Source: a virus. From it: DNA of 42,809 nucleotides. This document shows positions 13,834 to 21,317 of the stretch, in pieces. The stretch's first letter is position 1. The number at the start of each line of letters is the position of its first letter. The notes beneath the pieces are model-generated. The model was given only the letters and a program-made list of their open reading frames with translations. It searched no databases and was not told the DNA's origin. The translations under genes were made by a program, and so were the position numbers. The DNA is taken from IMG/VR virus record IMGVR_UViG_3300013104_000012, positions 1-42,809 of that record, one strand, 5' to 3'.

Positions 13834-14783
13834 CGCCGGGCGAGTATCCCGGCCTGCCGATCGCCGACTACCTGCGCCTGCCGGCGGTGTCGGCGTCGCT
13901 GGTGCGAACGCTGCTCGAGCGCTGCCCGCGCGCTGCCTGGTGGGAATCGCCTTGGAATCCGCTATACGAGCCCGAAACCAGCGACGAGAGCGACGCCGGG
14001 ATCATCGCGCACGCCATCCTGTTCGAAGGCCGGAACGACGTATGTGAAGTCATCGACCCGCTCGATCATCCGGCCGAGAAAACCGGCGCGATTCCCGACG
14101 GCTGGACGAACAAGAGCATTCGCGCCGCGCGTGACGCAGCTCGTGAAGCCGGCAAAATCCCGGTGCTCGCGGCGAAGTACGAGCTCGTGTGTGCGATGGT
14201 CGACGCCGCGCGCACCTACATCGGTAGCCTGTGCGCCACGGAGCCGGCGATATGGGAAGCGTTTCAACCCGGCGGCGGCGATTCCGAAGTCACGATCCTA
14301 TGGAACGAAGCGGGAACACTATGCCGCATGCGGCCGGACCGGATCAGTCATGATCGCCGCCTCGTCGTCGACGGCAAGTTCACCCTGACGAGCGCCGAGC
14401 CTGACGCTTGGGGCCGCTCGCAGATGATCCGCATGGGGTACTACATCAGCGCCGCGTTCTATCGGCGCGGGATCGCCGCGCATTACGGCGTCGAGGATGC
14501 AGCGTACGTGTATCTCGTCGTTGAGCAGGAGCCTCCGCACCTGTGCTCGCTCGTCGGCGTGGATCAGCACGGGTTCGCGCTCGGCGACGACAAGGTACGC
14601 GTAGCACTGGCGCAATGGGCGAAGTGTGCGCGTGACAATGTGTGGCCCGGCTACCCGGCGCGCGTCGCCTATCCCGAGATCCCCGCGTGGACCGATTCGC
14701 AATGGCAGGAGCGGCAGGCTTCGGACCAGATGGGGATCCCGTACGACGTCGCAAAGCTGTTCCCGGCGAAGGCGCGGGCATGA
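13830..14783 (+). CDS. RecE/Cas4-like PD-(D/E)XK nuclease
   Basis: A 317-residue protein of the exonuclease VIII (DUF3799-like) type. Early residues (PGLPIADYLRLPAVSASLVR) match the entry motif of this family, followed by a conserved AHAILFEG. The nuclease core shows CRMRPDRIS, then LVVDGKFT (the D-x-K catalytic strand), and a Q-x-x-x-x-x-Y helix (QMIRMGYYISAAFY) as in RecB, Cas4 and RecE. It should resect dsDNA to give ssDNA for phage recombination. It is coupled (ATGA) to a RecA-fold ATPase that would act on that ssDNA. Confidence 0.8.
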   Translation: MTPGEYPGLPIADYLRLPAVSASLVRTLLERCPRAAWWESPWNPLYEPETSDESDAGIIAHAILFEGRNDVCEVIDPLDHPAEKTGAIPDGWTNKSIRAARDAAREAGKIPVLAAKYELVCAMVDAARTYIGSLCATEPAIWEAFQPGGGDSEVTILWNEAGTLCRMRPDRISHDRRLVVDGKFTLTSAEPDAWGRSQMIRMGYYISAAFYRRGIAAHYGVEDAAYVYLVVEQEPPHLCSLVGVDQHGFALGDDKVRVALAQWAKCARDNVWPGYPARVAYPEIPAWTDSQWQERQASDQMGIPYDVAKLFPAKARA

Positions 14784-15754
14784 CGATCGCGTTCCGGCCG
14801 GCTATCCGCGAGAACGTCGGCCTGATCGTCGGGCTAGCCGGCGGTACCGGCAGCGGGAAAACATACACGGCGATGCGCCTGGCGACCGGCATCGCCGGCG
14901 ACAAGCCGTTCGCGGTGATCGACACCGAATCGCGGCGGGCGCTGCACTATGCAGACGCTTTCCGTTTCGAGCATGCCGAGCTACGCCCACCGTTCCGGCC
15001 TGACCGTTACGCGGAAGCGATCCAAGCGGCTGATGCGGCCGGGTATCCGGTCATCGTCGTCGATTCCATGTCACACGAATGGAGCGGCGACGGGGGAATT
15101 CTTGATTGGCAAGAGGAAGAATATCAGCGCCTCGGCGGGCGCGAAGCGACGAAACTCCTGTCGTGGAGCGTGCCGAAGCAATCGCACAAGAAGATGGTCA
15201 GCAAGCTCCTGCAGGTGCGCGCGCATCTGATCCTGTGCTTTCGCGCCGAGCCGCACGTCGAAATGGTGAAAGAGGACGGCAAGACGAAGATCGTTCCGAA
15301 AACCGGGCTGACCGGCTTGCAAGGCTGGTTCCCGGTGACCGAGAAGAATCTGCCTTTCGAGCTCACCGCATCGTTTCTGCTGACCGCAGACGCGCCGGGA
15401 ATCCCGAGGCCCATTAAGCTGCAGCAGCAGCACAAGGCGCTATTCCCGCTCGAAAAGCCGATCACCGAGGAATCGGGGCGCCTGATCGCGCAGTGGGCGA
15501 CGGGCGGAGCGAAGATCAATGACGGCGCGTCGGCCGGGCCATCGCCCGCGTCCGGCACTCACATTTCAGAATCAGCGGCGGCAGACCTTACGACCTATTG
15601 CACCGACAATCATGTGCCGGTCGAGAAGCTGTGCGAGAAGGCGGGCGTGCCGTCGATCGCGCACCTTACGGCCGACGGCGCATCACGCGCGAAAGCCTGG
15701 GCGGATCGGTACATCGATGCTCGCAATTCAGCCGCTCTGAAAGATGGTCGATGA
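14780..15754 (+). CDS. RecA-fold (Sak4-like) ATPase
   Basis: A 324-residue protein. Walker A GLAGGTGSGKT at residues 18-28 and Walker B YPVIVVDS around residue 90 define a RecA/AAA-type NTPase. A later GLQGWFPV-x-EKNLPFELTASF stretch is typical of phage RecA-like ATPases. The C-terminal ~100 residues (after a Ser/Ala/Gly linker) form a separate helical domain. With the adjoining nuclease it makes a two-gene recombination module of the exonuclease plus annealase/ATPase kind. Sak4 is the closest named group I can suggest; a general AAA_24 ATPase is the alternative. Confidence 0.75.
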   Translation: MTIAFRPAIRENVGLIVGLAGGTGSGKTYTAMRLATGIAGDKPFAVIDTESRRALHYADAFRFEHAELRPPFRPDRYAEAIQAADAAGYPVIVVDSMSHEWSGDGGILDWQEEEYQRLGGREATKLLSWSVPKQSHKKMVSKLLQVRAHLILCFRAEPHVEMVKEDGKTKIVPKTGLTGLQGWFPVTEKNLPFELTASFLLTADAPGIPRPIKLQQQHKALFPLEKPITEESGRLIAQWATGGAKINDGASAGPSPASGTHISESAAADLTTYCTDNHVPVEKLCEKAGVPSIAHLTADGASRAKAWADRYIDARNSAALKDGR

Positions 15755-15954
15755 CTCTCACACCAGAACAGCGTGAAGCGTTGGAAGCGGTAATTGCGCA
15801 GGACGATAGGGGCTTCGCGCCCGATCCACTGGATGCCGCTATCTTCGCCGCTGGCATGCGCTACGCCTACGAAGATGCTGCGAAGATGCTGCGAAGATTT
15901 GCACTGCGGCTGCTGAGAGGTGGGACGGTGGCTATGTCAGAAACCCATACGTAG
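15751..15954 (+). CDS. Small hypothetical early protein
   Basis: A 67-residue protein (MTLTPEQREALEAVIAQDD...) with an N-terminal helix, an AAGMRYAYEDAAKMLRRF helix and a basic C-terminus. The start overlaps the ATPase stop (ATGA). It lies in the region of small mosaic genes. No family recognised. Confidence 0.6.
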   Translation: MTLTPEQREALEAVIAQDDRGFAPDPLDAAIFAAGMRYAYEDAAKMLRRFALRLLRGGTVAMSETHT

Positions 15955-16018
15955 CGGTTCCGCAAGACGGTTGCGACGACTGCGCTATGGCTATTCGCCA
16001 ACGCGCAAAGGACTCCGC

Positions 16019-16360
16019 ATGAGCGACGCACGAGAAATATTGGCTGAACTTGTGAAATGGCATCAGGCTCCGGAACCGTCGAACAGTTCCGCCGGGGCCG
16101 CGCACGCTGTCGGTCTGCGCGCCGCGTGGGAGCGTGCTTACGCCTATCTCGCCGCAGAGCAGGCAACAGTGCCGCCACGCGAACCGACGCTAGCCCATGC
16201 CATTGCGATCGCCGACACGATCCGGCTACGGTACGCGCACGATTACGAAGAGAAGCGCCCGGACTGGCAGGGTAACGTGTATTGGGCGAAGGTCGAAGCC
16301 GCAGCACACATCGTACGAACGCTCGAACATGCCGCCGCTATCGAGGGGAAGCGCCCATGA
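16019..16360 (+). CDS. Hypothetical early protein
   Basis: A 113-residue helical protein beginning MSDAREILAEL. The first six residues (MSDARE) are repeated at the start of the next gene, and VPPREPT near residue 52 resembles the VPREPT element in the genes downstream. ATG 16019 is the first codon that leaves the previous stop; its stop overlaps the next start. These shared pieces suggest module exchange among small genes. Function unknown. Confidence 0.6.
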   Translation: MSDAREILAELVKWHQAPEPSNSSAGAAHAVGLRAAWERAYAYLAAEQATVPPREPTLAHAIAIADTIRLRYAHDYEEKRPDWQGNVYWAKVEAAAHIVRTLEHAAAIEGKRP

Positions 16361-17415
16361 GTGACGCGCGAGAACATGCGTTTCAACAATTCTGCCGGTC
16401 CTACTGCTCGCCCGGTGGCAACAGGAGCGCATGGTATCGGACAATCTTCGATGCTGGCTGGAACGCCGCCCAAGCAGATGCACCGGCTCCCCTACCCGCT
16501 GATGCTGCTGAACAGCAAAACGACAAGGTTCATATGAGCAACGTCACCGACGACCCATCCAGCGCTCCCGCAGACTCCGAAGCTAAAGACGACGAGCTGC
16601 CGGGAATGCTCGCTCTCGCGCAGGGCGTAGCAGAGCAGCGTTGGCCGCACACGATTGACGCCGTGATATGGGCGAGGGAATGGATGAAGCAAATAGCCGC
16701 GCACCCGTTCATCCCGCGCGACGAAGGCTGCATGATTGGCTGGTTCGCGAACGCGATCATGGCCGGATACGACACAGCGCAAGCGCGCGCCGTTGCTCCA
16801 GCAGAGCGCCCGTGCGCCGCCGCGCCTGCTCGGGATGCGCTAGTGGATACGCCGTTGTCGCCGCTGCTTTCGGCCGATCCCGACATCATGCACGGCGCTC
16901 TGTGTGTTGCTGGCACGCGGATTCCTGTGACCGCGGTCCAGAATTACCACGACGCTGGATATTCGCATGACGCCATCATCAAGGACTATCCCGACCTGAC
17001 GCATGCGCAGATCGACGCCGCTATCGGCGCTGCATACCGCCCTACTCGGCCGCAGACGGAACGGCTAGAGAGGCACGCCGAATTGCCTCGAACCACGGAA
17101 GCATGGTGTGTCACGGCGCGAACGCTACTCCGCGAAGCTGCCGCCGCCCTCGCCCAACGTGACGTACCGCGAGAGCCCACGGATTCGATGCGCTCGACTG
17201 CGTTCAACTATGCCGAAGGCTTCGCTATCTCATCCACCGTCACCGCGCAAGGCGTGCTGAATGCGTTCTACGCCATTCTAGACGCCGCCACACAGGAACG
17301 GAGCGACGCCCAACGTGGTTTCCGCCTGATGCCATCGAACGAGACGTTGCGGCGGCAGATCGAGAACGATCCCGACGACGATCCGACCGCAGGAGACTAC
17401 GAATGCACCCGCTGA
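16357..17415 (+). CDS. Composite early protein with internal DUF433 domain
   Basis: A 352-residue protein made of distinct parts. Residues 1-50 (MSDAREHAFQQF...) are a small helical module. The middle holds a helical region and then a DUF433 domain (about 55 residues from SADPDIMHGALCVAGTRIPV to HAQIDAAIGAAY). The C-terminal ~130 residues carry helices and two copies of a short element (AQRDVPREPT; RSDAQRG) that recurs in neighbouring genes. DUF433 normally occurs as a free ~75-residue protein, often paired with a PIN-like partner and considered an antitoxin. Finding it buried in a phage early protein is unusual, and no toxin-like partner is seen next to it. ATG overlaps the preceding stop. 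Confidence 0.65.
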   Translation: MSDAREHAFQQFCRSYCSPGGNRSAWYRTIFDAGWNAAQADAPAPLPADAAEQQNDKVHMSNVTDDPSSAPADSEAKDDELPGMLALAQGVAEQRWPHTIDAVIWAREWMKQIAAHPFIPRDEGCMIGWFANAIMAGYDTAQARAVAPAERPCAAAPARDALVDTPLSPLLSADPDIMHGALCVAGTRIPVTAVQNYHDAGYSHDAIIKDYPDLTHAQIDAAIGAAYRPTRPQTERLERHAELPRTTEAWCVTARTLLREAAAALAQRDVPREPTDSMRSTAFNYAEGFAISSTVTAQGVLNAFYAILDAATQERSDAQRGFRLMPSNETLRRQIENDPDDDPTAGDYECTR

Positions 17416-17672
17416 TGCTGCAAAAGGTAATCGAGGCGTGCCGCGCTCGCATCGCAGAGGGAGATTACCCGACGACACCAGCATTCACCGTCGAGCAGTT
17501 GGAGGATGCCGTCGTCGAACTCGCCACGCGGAGCGACGCCCAACGTGACGTACCGCGAGAGCCGACGAGACGGCAATTGTGCCATTCGGGGCGGTCGGCG
17601 GTTCCGGGGCCGGCTCCGGCAGCGCATTCAACATGCGCTATCTCAATCGGGCAGAGGACGTTGTACCGGTGA
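17403..17672 (+). CDS. Small early protein, probably with frame-shifted C-terminus
   Basis: An 89-residue reading whose first ~55 residues (MHPLMLQKVIEACRAR..., then VEQLEDAVVELA) look like a normal small helical protein. After RSDAQRDVPREPT the composition turns Arg/Pro/Ser-rich and overlaps the next gene by 94 bp in another frame. The tail looks like non-native sequence. A recombination event at the dispersed repeat (17530-17563) has probably cut the original 3' end. ATG overlaps the preceding gene. Confidence 0.5.
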   Translation: MHPLMLQKVIEACRARIAEGDYPTTPAFTVEQLEDAVVELATRSDAQRDVPREPTRRQLCHSGRSAVPGPAPAAHSTCAISIGQRTLYR

Positions 17673-17974
17673 TGCGCAGAGACCTACGCGAGATCGGCGA
17701 ATTCGGTGTGTTGGAGGAGGGCGCGGGTGCTGTTGGCATGTTTTTCGTGTCTGGCGCGTTCTGGCTCTTGGCAACAATAGTCATAGAACACTACGACAAC
17801 ATGAAGACCATTCATTGGGCGGGCATCGCGTTCTGCGTTGTATGCATGGTCTTCGGGGGTGTTCTGCTGTGGGTAGCTCGCCGCCACTTTCGGCTTCGGG
17901 ATGACCGTATCCGAGATTTGTTTAATGAGCCGCGCTGGTTGAAGACCGACGTGACGTACCGCGAGCGAAATTGA
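17579..17974 (+). CDS. Two-span membrane protein
   Basis: A 131-residue protein from GTG 17579, or 113 residues from ATG 17633 (MRYLNRAED). Two transmembrane helices (about GMFFVSGAFWLLATIVI and WAGIAFCVVCMVFGGVLLWV) are followed by a basic HFRLRDDRIRDLF segment, likely cytoplasmic. The 3' end falls in a copy of the dispersed repeat read in a different frame. Function unknown; an early envelope protein. Confidence 0.6.
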   Translation: MPFGAVGGSGAGSGSAFNMRYLNRAEDVVPVMRRDLREIGEFGVLEEGAGAVGMFFVSGAFWLLATIVIEHYDNMKTIHWAGIAFCVVCMVFGGVLLWVARRHFRLRDDRIRDLFNEPRWLKTDVTYRERN

Positions 17975-18342
17975 AGCGATACGACATCGTTGTATACGAG
18001 GACGGAGATTGGGATGCATACGAGAGCGAGCATGGCGAGTTCTTGCGCTATTGCGATCTCCAGGAGGAACGGAGCGAGGCCCAACACGTTCGCGGGATTC
18101 CGAATGATGCGACTGTCGAGCGGCTTCTCGTCAACGGCGAGGAATGGGTGCGGAGCGACGCCCAATGTGACGACGAAGCAGAGCGCAAGCGCGCTGACGC
18201 CCTTTGGCAGCAATGCGAAAACTACCGGATCGTGATCGGCGACCTGGTCAACGAAGCCAAGCATTTTTCGATCATGGACCGCGCTGTACGCGAAGCCGAA
18301 ACCGCTATCGCCGCAATGAACGCATCGGAGCCGAAGGATTGA
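17971..18342 (+). CDS. Hypothetical early protein
   Basis: A 123-residue protein starting at TTG 17971, overlapping the previous stop (TTGA). Residues 1-70 include YDIVVYEDGDWDAYES, and two elements (RSEAQ, RSDAQ) come from copies of the dispersed repeat. The C-terminal half is a coiled helix (ADALWQQCENYRIVIG..., REAETAIAAMNA). A weak start context makes the N-terminus less certain. No family recognised. Confidence 0.55.
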   Translation: MKRYDIVVYEDGDWDAYESEHGEFLRYCDLQEERSEAQHVRGIPNDATVERLLVNGEEWVRSDAQCDDEAERKRADALWQQCENYRIVIGDLVNEAKHFSIMDRAVREAETAIAAMNASEPKD

Positions 18343-18947
18343 GGGTGCTCGTCGCCTGCGAATTTTCCGGCATCGTGCGTGACGCTTTCCGGGCGCGCGG
18401 GCACGACGCATGGTCGTGCGACCTGTTGCCGACTGAATCGCCGGGGCCGCATATCCAAGGATCGGTGTTCGATGTCGAAGTCGTCAAGGCCGGATGGGAT
18501 TTGATGATCGCGCACCCGGACTGCACGTTCCTGACCGTGAGCGGCGCGCGCTGGATGGCCGAGGAATGGCGGCAGGAAGCCCTCCTGATGGCCCTCCACT
18601 GCGTCAAGTCGCTATGGCGCTTCCCGATACCTAGGGTTGCGATCGAGAACCCTACGGGCCGTCTTTCGTCGCTCTGGCGCGGGCCGGATCAGTACATCCA
18701 GCCGCATCAATTCGGACATGGCGAGGTCAAGAAAACCGGCCTCTGGCTGCGCGGACTTCCGAAGCTGCTTCCAACGAATGACGTCGAAGGGCGCGCGCAA
18801 CGGGTATGGCTGGAGCCGCCGAGCGCCGAGCGGAAGAAAAACCGGAGCCGGACCTTTCGCGGGATTGCTGACGCGATGGCCGAGCAGTGGGGCGAAGCGC
18901 AAGTGCGTGAGTCGGAGTCTTTCGCGTCAGAATCAGCAGGCCGGTGA
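18339..18947 (+). CDS. C5-cytosine-methyltransferase-like phage protein
   Basis: A 202-residue protein. RVLVACEFSGIVRDAFRARG matches the SAM-binding first strand and helix of C5 methyltransferases, and AWSCDLLPTE the second acidic strand. HPDCTFLTVSG stands where motif IV (PC) is expected, and VAIENPTG matches motif VI (ENP). It lacks a recognisable target-recognition domain and is short. In relatives known to me motif IV reads HPPCT; here the residue before Cys is Asp. It may methylate phage DNA or be a degenerate relative. The start is TTG 18339 (GGAG upstream), or GTG two codons on, overlapping the preceding stop. Confidence 0.65.
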   Translation: MRVLVACEFSGIVRDAFRARGHDAWSCDLLPTESPGPHIQGSVFDVEVVKAGWDLMIAHPDCTFLTVSGARWMAEEWRQEALLMALHCVKSLWRFPIPRVAIENPTGRLSSLWRGPDQYIQPHQFGHGEVKKTGLWLRGLPKLLPTNDVEGRAQRVWLEPPSAERKKNRSRTFRGIADAMAEQWGEAQVRESESFASESAGR

Positions 18948-19001
18948 AGTGGCCTCAAGTGACGGTAATCAAATGAACCGAATGGTTTTGGGGGGATACG
19001 C

Positions 19002-19274
19002 ATGAGTGATGCACTGATAGAGCGATTGCGCAAGCCGGGATATGACGCGGATGCGGATGAGGCTGCCGATGAAATATCCGCCCTACGGGAAGAGCGGGAT
19101 AGGCTGCGAGCGGCGCTGATCGCCGCTGTCAGGGCGGCCAGGCTCGCCCTATTCGTCATTCGTAAGCAGGACGTAATGCCAAACAGTAGTTGGCAGGCCG
19201 GATTCGATAGAGACTTAAAGATCGCGGAGGATGCTCTCGCCGCGCTAGGGGAACGATCGGGAGAGCGGGAATGA
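19002..19274 (+). CDS. Hypothetical coiled-coil early protein
   Basis: A 90-residue protein with a clear helical coil (ADEAADEISALREERDRLRA) and an internal hydrophobic helix (LIAAVRAARLALFVI). A GGGGG ribosome site lies five to ten bases before the ATG. This type (MSDALIERLR...) is common in temperate phage early operons with no known function. The stop overlaps the next start. Confidence 0.65.
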   Translation: MSDALIERLRKPGYDADADEAADEISALREERDRLRAALIAAVRAARLALFVIRKQDVMPNSSWQAGFDRDLKIAEDALAALGERSGERE

Positions 19275-19453
19275 GCGATAGCCTATGCGCGCATGAGAAA
19301 TCGATGCCGAAGTTCGACGAAGCCGCTGCCGCCGGCATGGATACCGCCGAAGTCCGCAAGAAGTACCCGCGATTCATGGGCAAGTGCCCGGAGTGCGGCG
19401 AAATGGTGATCATCTACGCATCGTTCGCGCATTACGTCTATGGGGACTGGTGA
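19271..19453 (+). CDS. Small zinc-knuckle protein
   Basis: A 60-residue protein with an N-terminal CAHEKSMPKFDEA segment and a CPECGEMVIIY knuckle near residue 39. Only one CxxC is present, so metal binding may need the Cys6/His8 pair or a partner. ATG overlaps the previous stop (ATGA). Confidence 0.6.
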   Translation: MSDSLCAHEKSMPKFDEAAAAGMDTAEVRKKYPRFMGKCPECGEMVIIYASFAHYVYGDW

Positions 19454-19486
19454 CATGACCGCGCTGCAATCGCAGGGGAGCGATAG

Positions 19487-19675
19487 ATGAGCAAAGTATG
19501 GCCCTATCCGCGATGGCTGCCGTTCATTGGCTGGCGGAATATCACGCTCGATCATGAGCAGGCTGCGGCCGTAGACGAGATAGCCGGCGAGTTCGAGGCG
19601 TTTGAGCTTGCGTGGTTTGGGCTCGGGCTCACCGTTGCCATCAAGAGACTGGCACCGCGCGTGGAGAAGGGATGA
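19487..19675 (+). CDS. Small hypothetical early protein
   Basis: A 62-residue protein rich in Trp/Pro at the N-terminus (MSKVWPYPRWLPFIGW) with an acidic helix and a hydrophobic C-terminal helix. GGGGAG lies six bases upstream of the ATG. An 11-codon reading (19455-19490) ends on this start and may couple it to the gene before. No family recognised. Confidence 0.55.
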   Translation: MSKVWPYPRWLPFIGWRNITLDHEQAAAVDEIAGEFEAFELAWFGLGLTVAIKRLAPRVEKG

Positions 19676-19755
19676 GCAAAAACCTACGATCCATGAGTCC
19701 GCAGTCTCTTACGGCCAAGCGGGACGGTTTGCAGAATGAGGAGCGAAAAGCATGA
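19672..19755 (+). CDS. 27-residue peptide, coupled on both sides
   Basis: A polar 27-residue peptide (MSKNLRSMSPQS...) whose ATG overlaps the previous stop and whose TGA overlaps the next ATG. The double coupling is the only evidence that it is translated. It may serve to pass ribosomes to the next gene. Confidence 0.45.
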   Translation: MSKNLRSMSPQSLTAKRDGLQNEERKA

Positions 19756-20084
19756 GCAATGCGAGCGATAACGCTGCCGAGCCGCGTTTTGTCAGATACA
19801 ACGCGTCCTCAAATTGGGGACACGTCTATTTCAGAGACGAGAAGCTGGGGAACGCCGAAAGACTCGCGGACGGTCTCTACGTACCGCAAGGAGCGAGGAA
19901 CGCGAGGACGCTCTATCAGAGCGCAATGACGCTTGCAGAAAATCGCGTGTCGCGCGCGGAGAAGGAACTGAAAGTAGCGCAGCGGCTCGCGTCGGCCATC
20001 GCCGCCCTTCGCATCGAAGGCACTGAAAAGACGCCACGGGATTCAACGGACGCCCCGCTTGGCCACTTGGACACTGCCAAATGA
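19752..20084 (+). CDS. Hypothetical early protein
   Basis: A 110-residue protein with a beta-rich N-terminal half (PRFVRYNASSNWGHVYFRDE, then LADGLYVPQ) and a long C-terminal coiled helix (SRAEKELKVAQRLASAIAAL). It is the last gene of the rightward operon before the excisionase/integrase pair. No family recognised. Confidence 0.6.
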   Translation: MSNASDNAAEPRFVRYNASSNWGHVYFRDEKLGNAERLADGLYVPQGARNARTLYQSAMTLAENRVSRAEKELKVAQRLASAIAALRIEGTEKTPRDSTDAPLGHLDTAK

Positions 20085-20098
20085 ATCGTAGGACTTGA

Positions 20099-20137
20099 AT
20101 GACCGACCGCCTGCTCACTGCGGAGGAGCGCGGGTGA
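20099..20137 (+). CDS. 12-residue upstream peptide before excisionase
   Basis: ATG 20099 opens MTDRLLTAEERG and stops on a TGA that overlaps the excisionase GTG. The sequence is like the usual N-terminus of many phage excisionases (M-x-D-x-L-L-T-x-E-E). It may be a remnant of a former start or a coupling peptide. Weakly supported. Confidence 0.3.
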   Translation: MTDRLLTAEERG

Positions 20138-20538
20138 CTCCCACGCCGCACGCCGCTTCGCTGGACCTGACGGAAGCAGCCGCCTTCCTTGGGCTGCACC
20201 CGGACACACTTCGGGAGCGGGCCGCGGAGGGTAAGATACCCGGCGCCAAGCTCGGCAAGGAATGGCGCTTCCTGGACGTCGACCTTGCCGACTACCTGCG
20301 CGGCCAATACCGGAACGGCGAATGTCCCTCTACAAGCGGGGTGAGGTCTGGTGGATCGCGATTCGCCACCGCGGCGGAAGAATTAGACGCTCTGCTCGAA
20401 CCGCCGACCGCGAGGCAGCTCAGCGCCAGCACGACGAGCTTAAAGCTCGTCTCTGGCAGCAAAGGCACGCGGGACGCACGCTCGCGGACGCCTTCCTCGC
20501 ATGGACGAAAGCGAAGCCGCGCAGTCGAAGCGAGCTGA
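20134..20538 (+). CDS. xis: Excisionase (HTH_17 / MerR-like fold)
   Basis: A 134-residue protein from GTG 20134 with GGAGG seven bases upstream. LDLTEAAAFLGLHPDTLRER, then AEGKIPGAKLGKEWRFLDVD and LADYLRGQYR, form the winged helix of excisionase-type DNA-binding proteins (residues ~8-60). The remaining ~75 residues overlap the integrase gene in another frame for 217 bp. The Ser/Thr/Ala-rich tail is probably shaped by that overlap. It should bind the attP arms and direct the integrase to excision. The long overlap ties its expression to integrase. Confidence 0.75.
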   Translation: MTPTPHAASLDLTEAAAFLGLHPDTLRERAAEGKIPGAKLGKEWRFLDVDLADYLRGQYRNGECPSTSGVRSGGSRFATAAEELDALLEPPTARQLSASTTSLKLVSGSKGTRDARSRTPSSHGRKRSRAVEAS

Positions 20539-21317
20539 ACGCGCTCAAGCAGATTCGCAAGGCGTATAGGGATCGCCGTTTGGTCGACGTGAGCGAGGCG
20601 AGCCTGATCGAAACCTTCGGCGAGAAGTCGCCGGGAACCTACAACAAGCTGATCGTCATCGTCCGATCGGCGCTGAACATGGCCCGGCGCGCTGGCTGGA
20701 TCGACGCTGTCCCGCACATCGGCAAGCGCAAGGAGCCGGAGACCGCGATGCGCTACCTGACGGCGGAGCAGTGGGCGACGCTGCGCGATGAATTGCCGGA
20801 GCACTTGCGGGCGATGGCGGCGTTCGCGCTGGCCACCGGGCTGCGCTGGTCGAATGTGTCCGGCCTGACCTGGGATCGCGTCTCGCTCGAGCGCGGGATC
20901 GCGTGGGTCGAGGCTGGGGACGCGAAGGGCAAGCGCGCCATTCAGATCCCGCTATCCAGGACGGCCAGGACGGTCCTACGCCGCGTTCCCGGGCCTCGGG
21001 AAGGGTATGTGTTCACCTGGCGGGGGAAACGCGTAGGAAGCCCGAAAACGGCCTGGCGCAAGGCCATCGCGCGGGCCGGCCTGGAAGGCTTCCGGTTCCA
21101 CGATCTGCGCCACACGTGGGCGAGTTGGCACGCGATGGGCGGCACGCCGGCGGATGTCCTCCAGAAGCTCGGCGCCTGGCGCACGCCGGCGATGGTGCAG
21201 CGCTACGCGCACCTCGCGCCGTCCTACGTGGCCGGCTTCGCGGATAATGCGCGACCGCCATCCGAAAAGCCCGTGGCCACGAAAACGGTACACAGTCGAA
21301 AGCGGAAGGTGGCGTGA
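20322..21317 (+). CDS. int: Tyrosine recombinase (phage integrase)
   Basis: A 331-residue integrase from ATG 20322 (MSLYKRGEVWW). An N-terminal arm-binding domain and a core-binding helical domain (residues ~50-130) precede the catalytic domain. Catalytic residues are Arg175 (TGLRWSNV), Lys202/204 (DAKGKR), His260 and Arg263 (FHDLRHTW), Trp286 and the nucleophile Tyr295 (MVQRYAHL). The last codons contain one copy of a probable arm-type site (21275-21295). A partial tRNA-Arg sequence 12 bp downstream is the attachment core. It integrates the genome at a host tRNA-Arg(CCT) gene. Confidence 0.93.
   Translation: MSLYKRGEVWWIAIRHRGGRIRRSARTADREAAQRQHDELKARLWQQRHAGRTLADAFLAWTKAKPRSRSELNALKQIRKAYRDRRLVDVSEASLIETFGEKSPGTYNKLIVIVRSALNMARRAGWIDAVPHIGKRKEPETAMRYLTAEQWATLRDELPEHLRAMAAFALATGLRWSNVSGLTWDRVSLERGIAWVEAGDAKGKRAIQIPLSRTARTVLRRVPGPREGYVFTWRGKRVGSPKTAWRKAIARAGLEGFRFHDLRHTWASWHAMGGTPADVLQKLGAWRTPAMVQRYAHLAPSYVAGFADNARPPSEKPVATKTVHSRKRKVA

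Larger units (their letters stand above)
17151..18169 (+). repeat. Dispersed short repeat in early genes
   Basis: A two-part sequence recurs within 1 kb. The left half, GGAGCGACGCCCAACGTG, is at 17300-17317 and 17530-17547, with variants at 18071-18088 and 18152-18169. The right half, ACGTGACGTACCGCGAG, is at 17157-17173, 17543-17559 and 17949-17965. The copies at 17157 and 17543 are read in one frame (QRDVPRE) and that at 17949 in another (DVTYRE), so conservation is at DNA level. Confidence 0.75.

Noticed and set aside
19455-19490. 11-codon reading between two early genes
   Set aside because: Possible coupling peptide only; too short and without its own ribosome site to call a gene.
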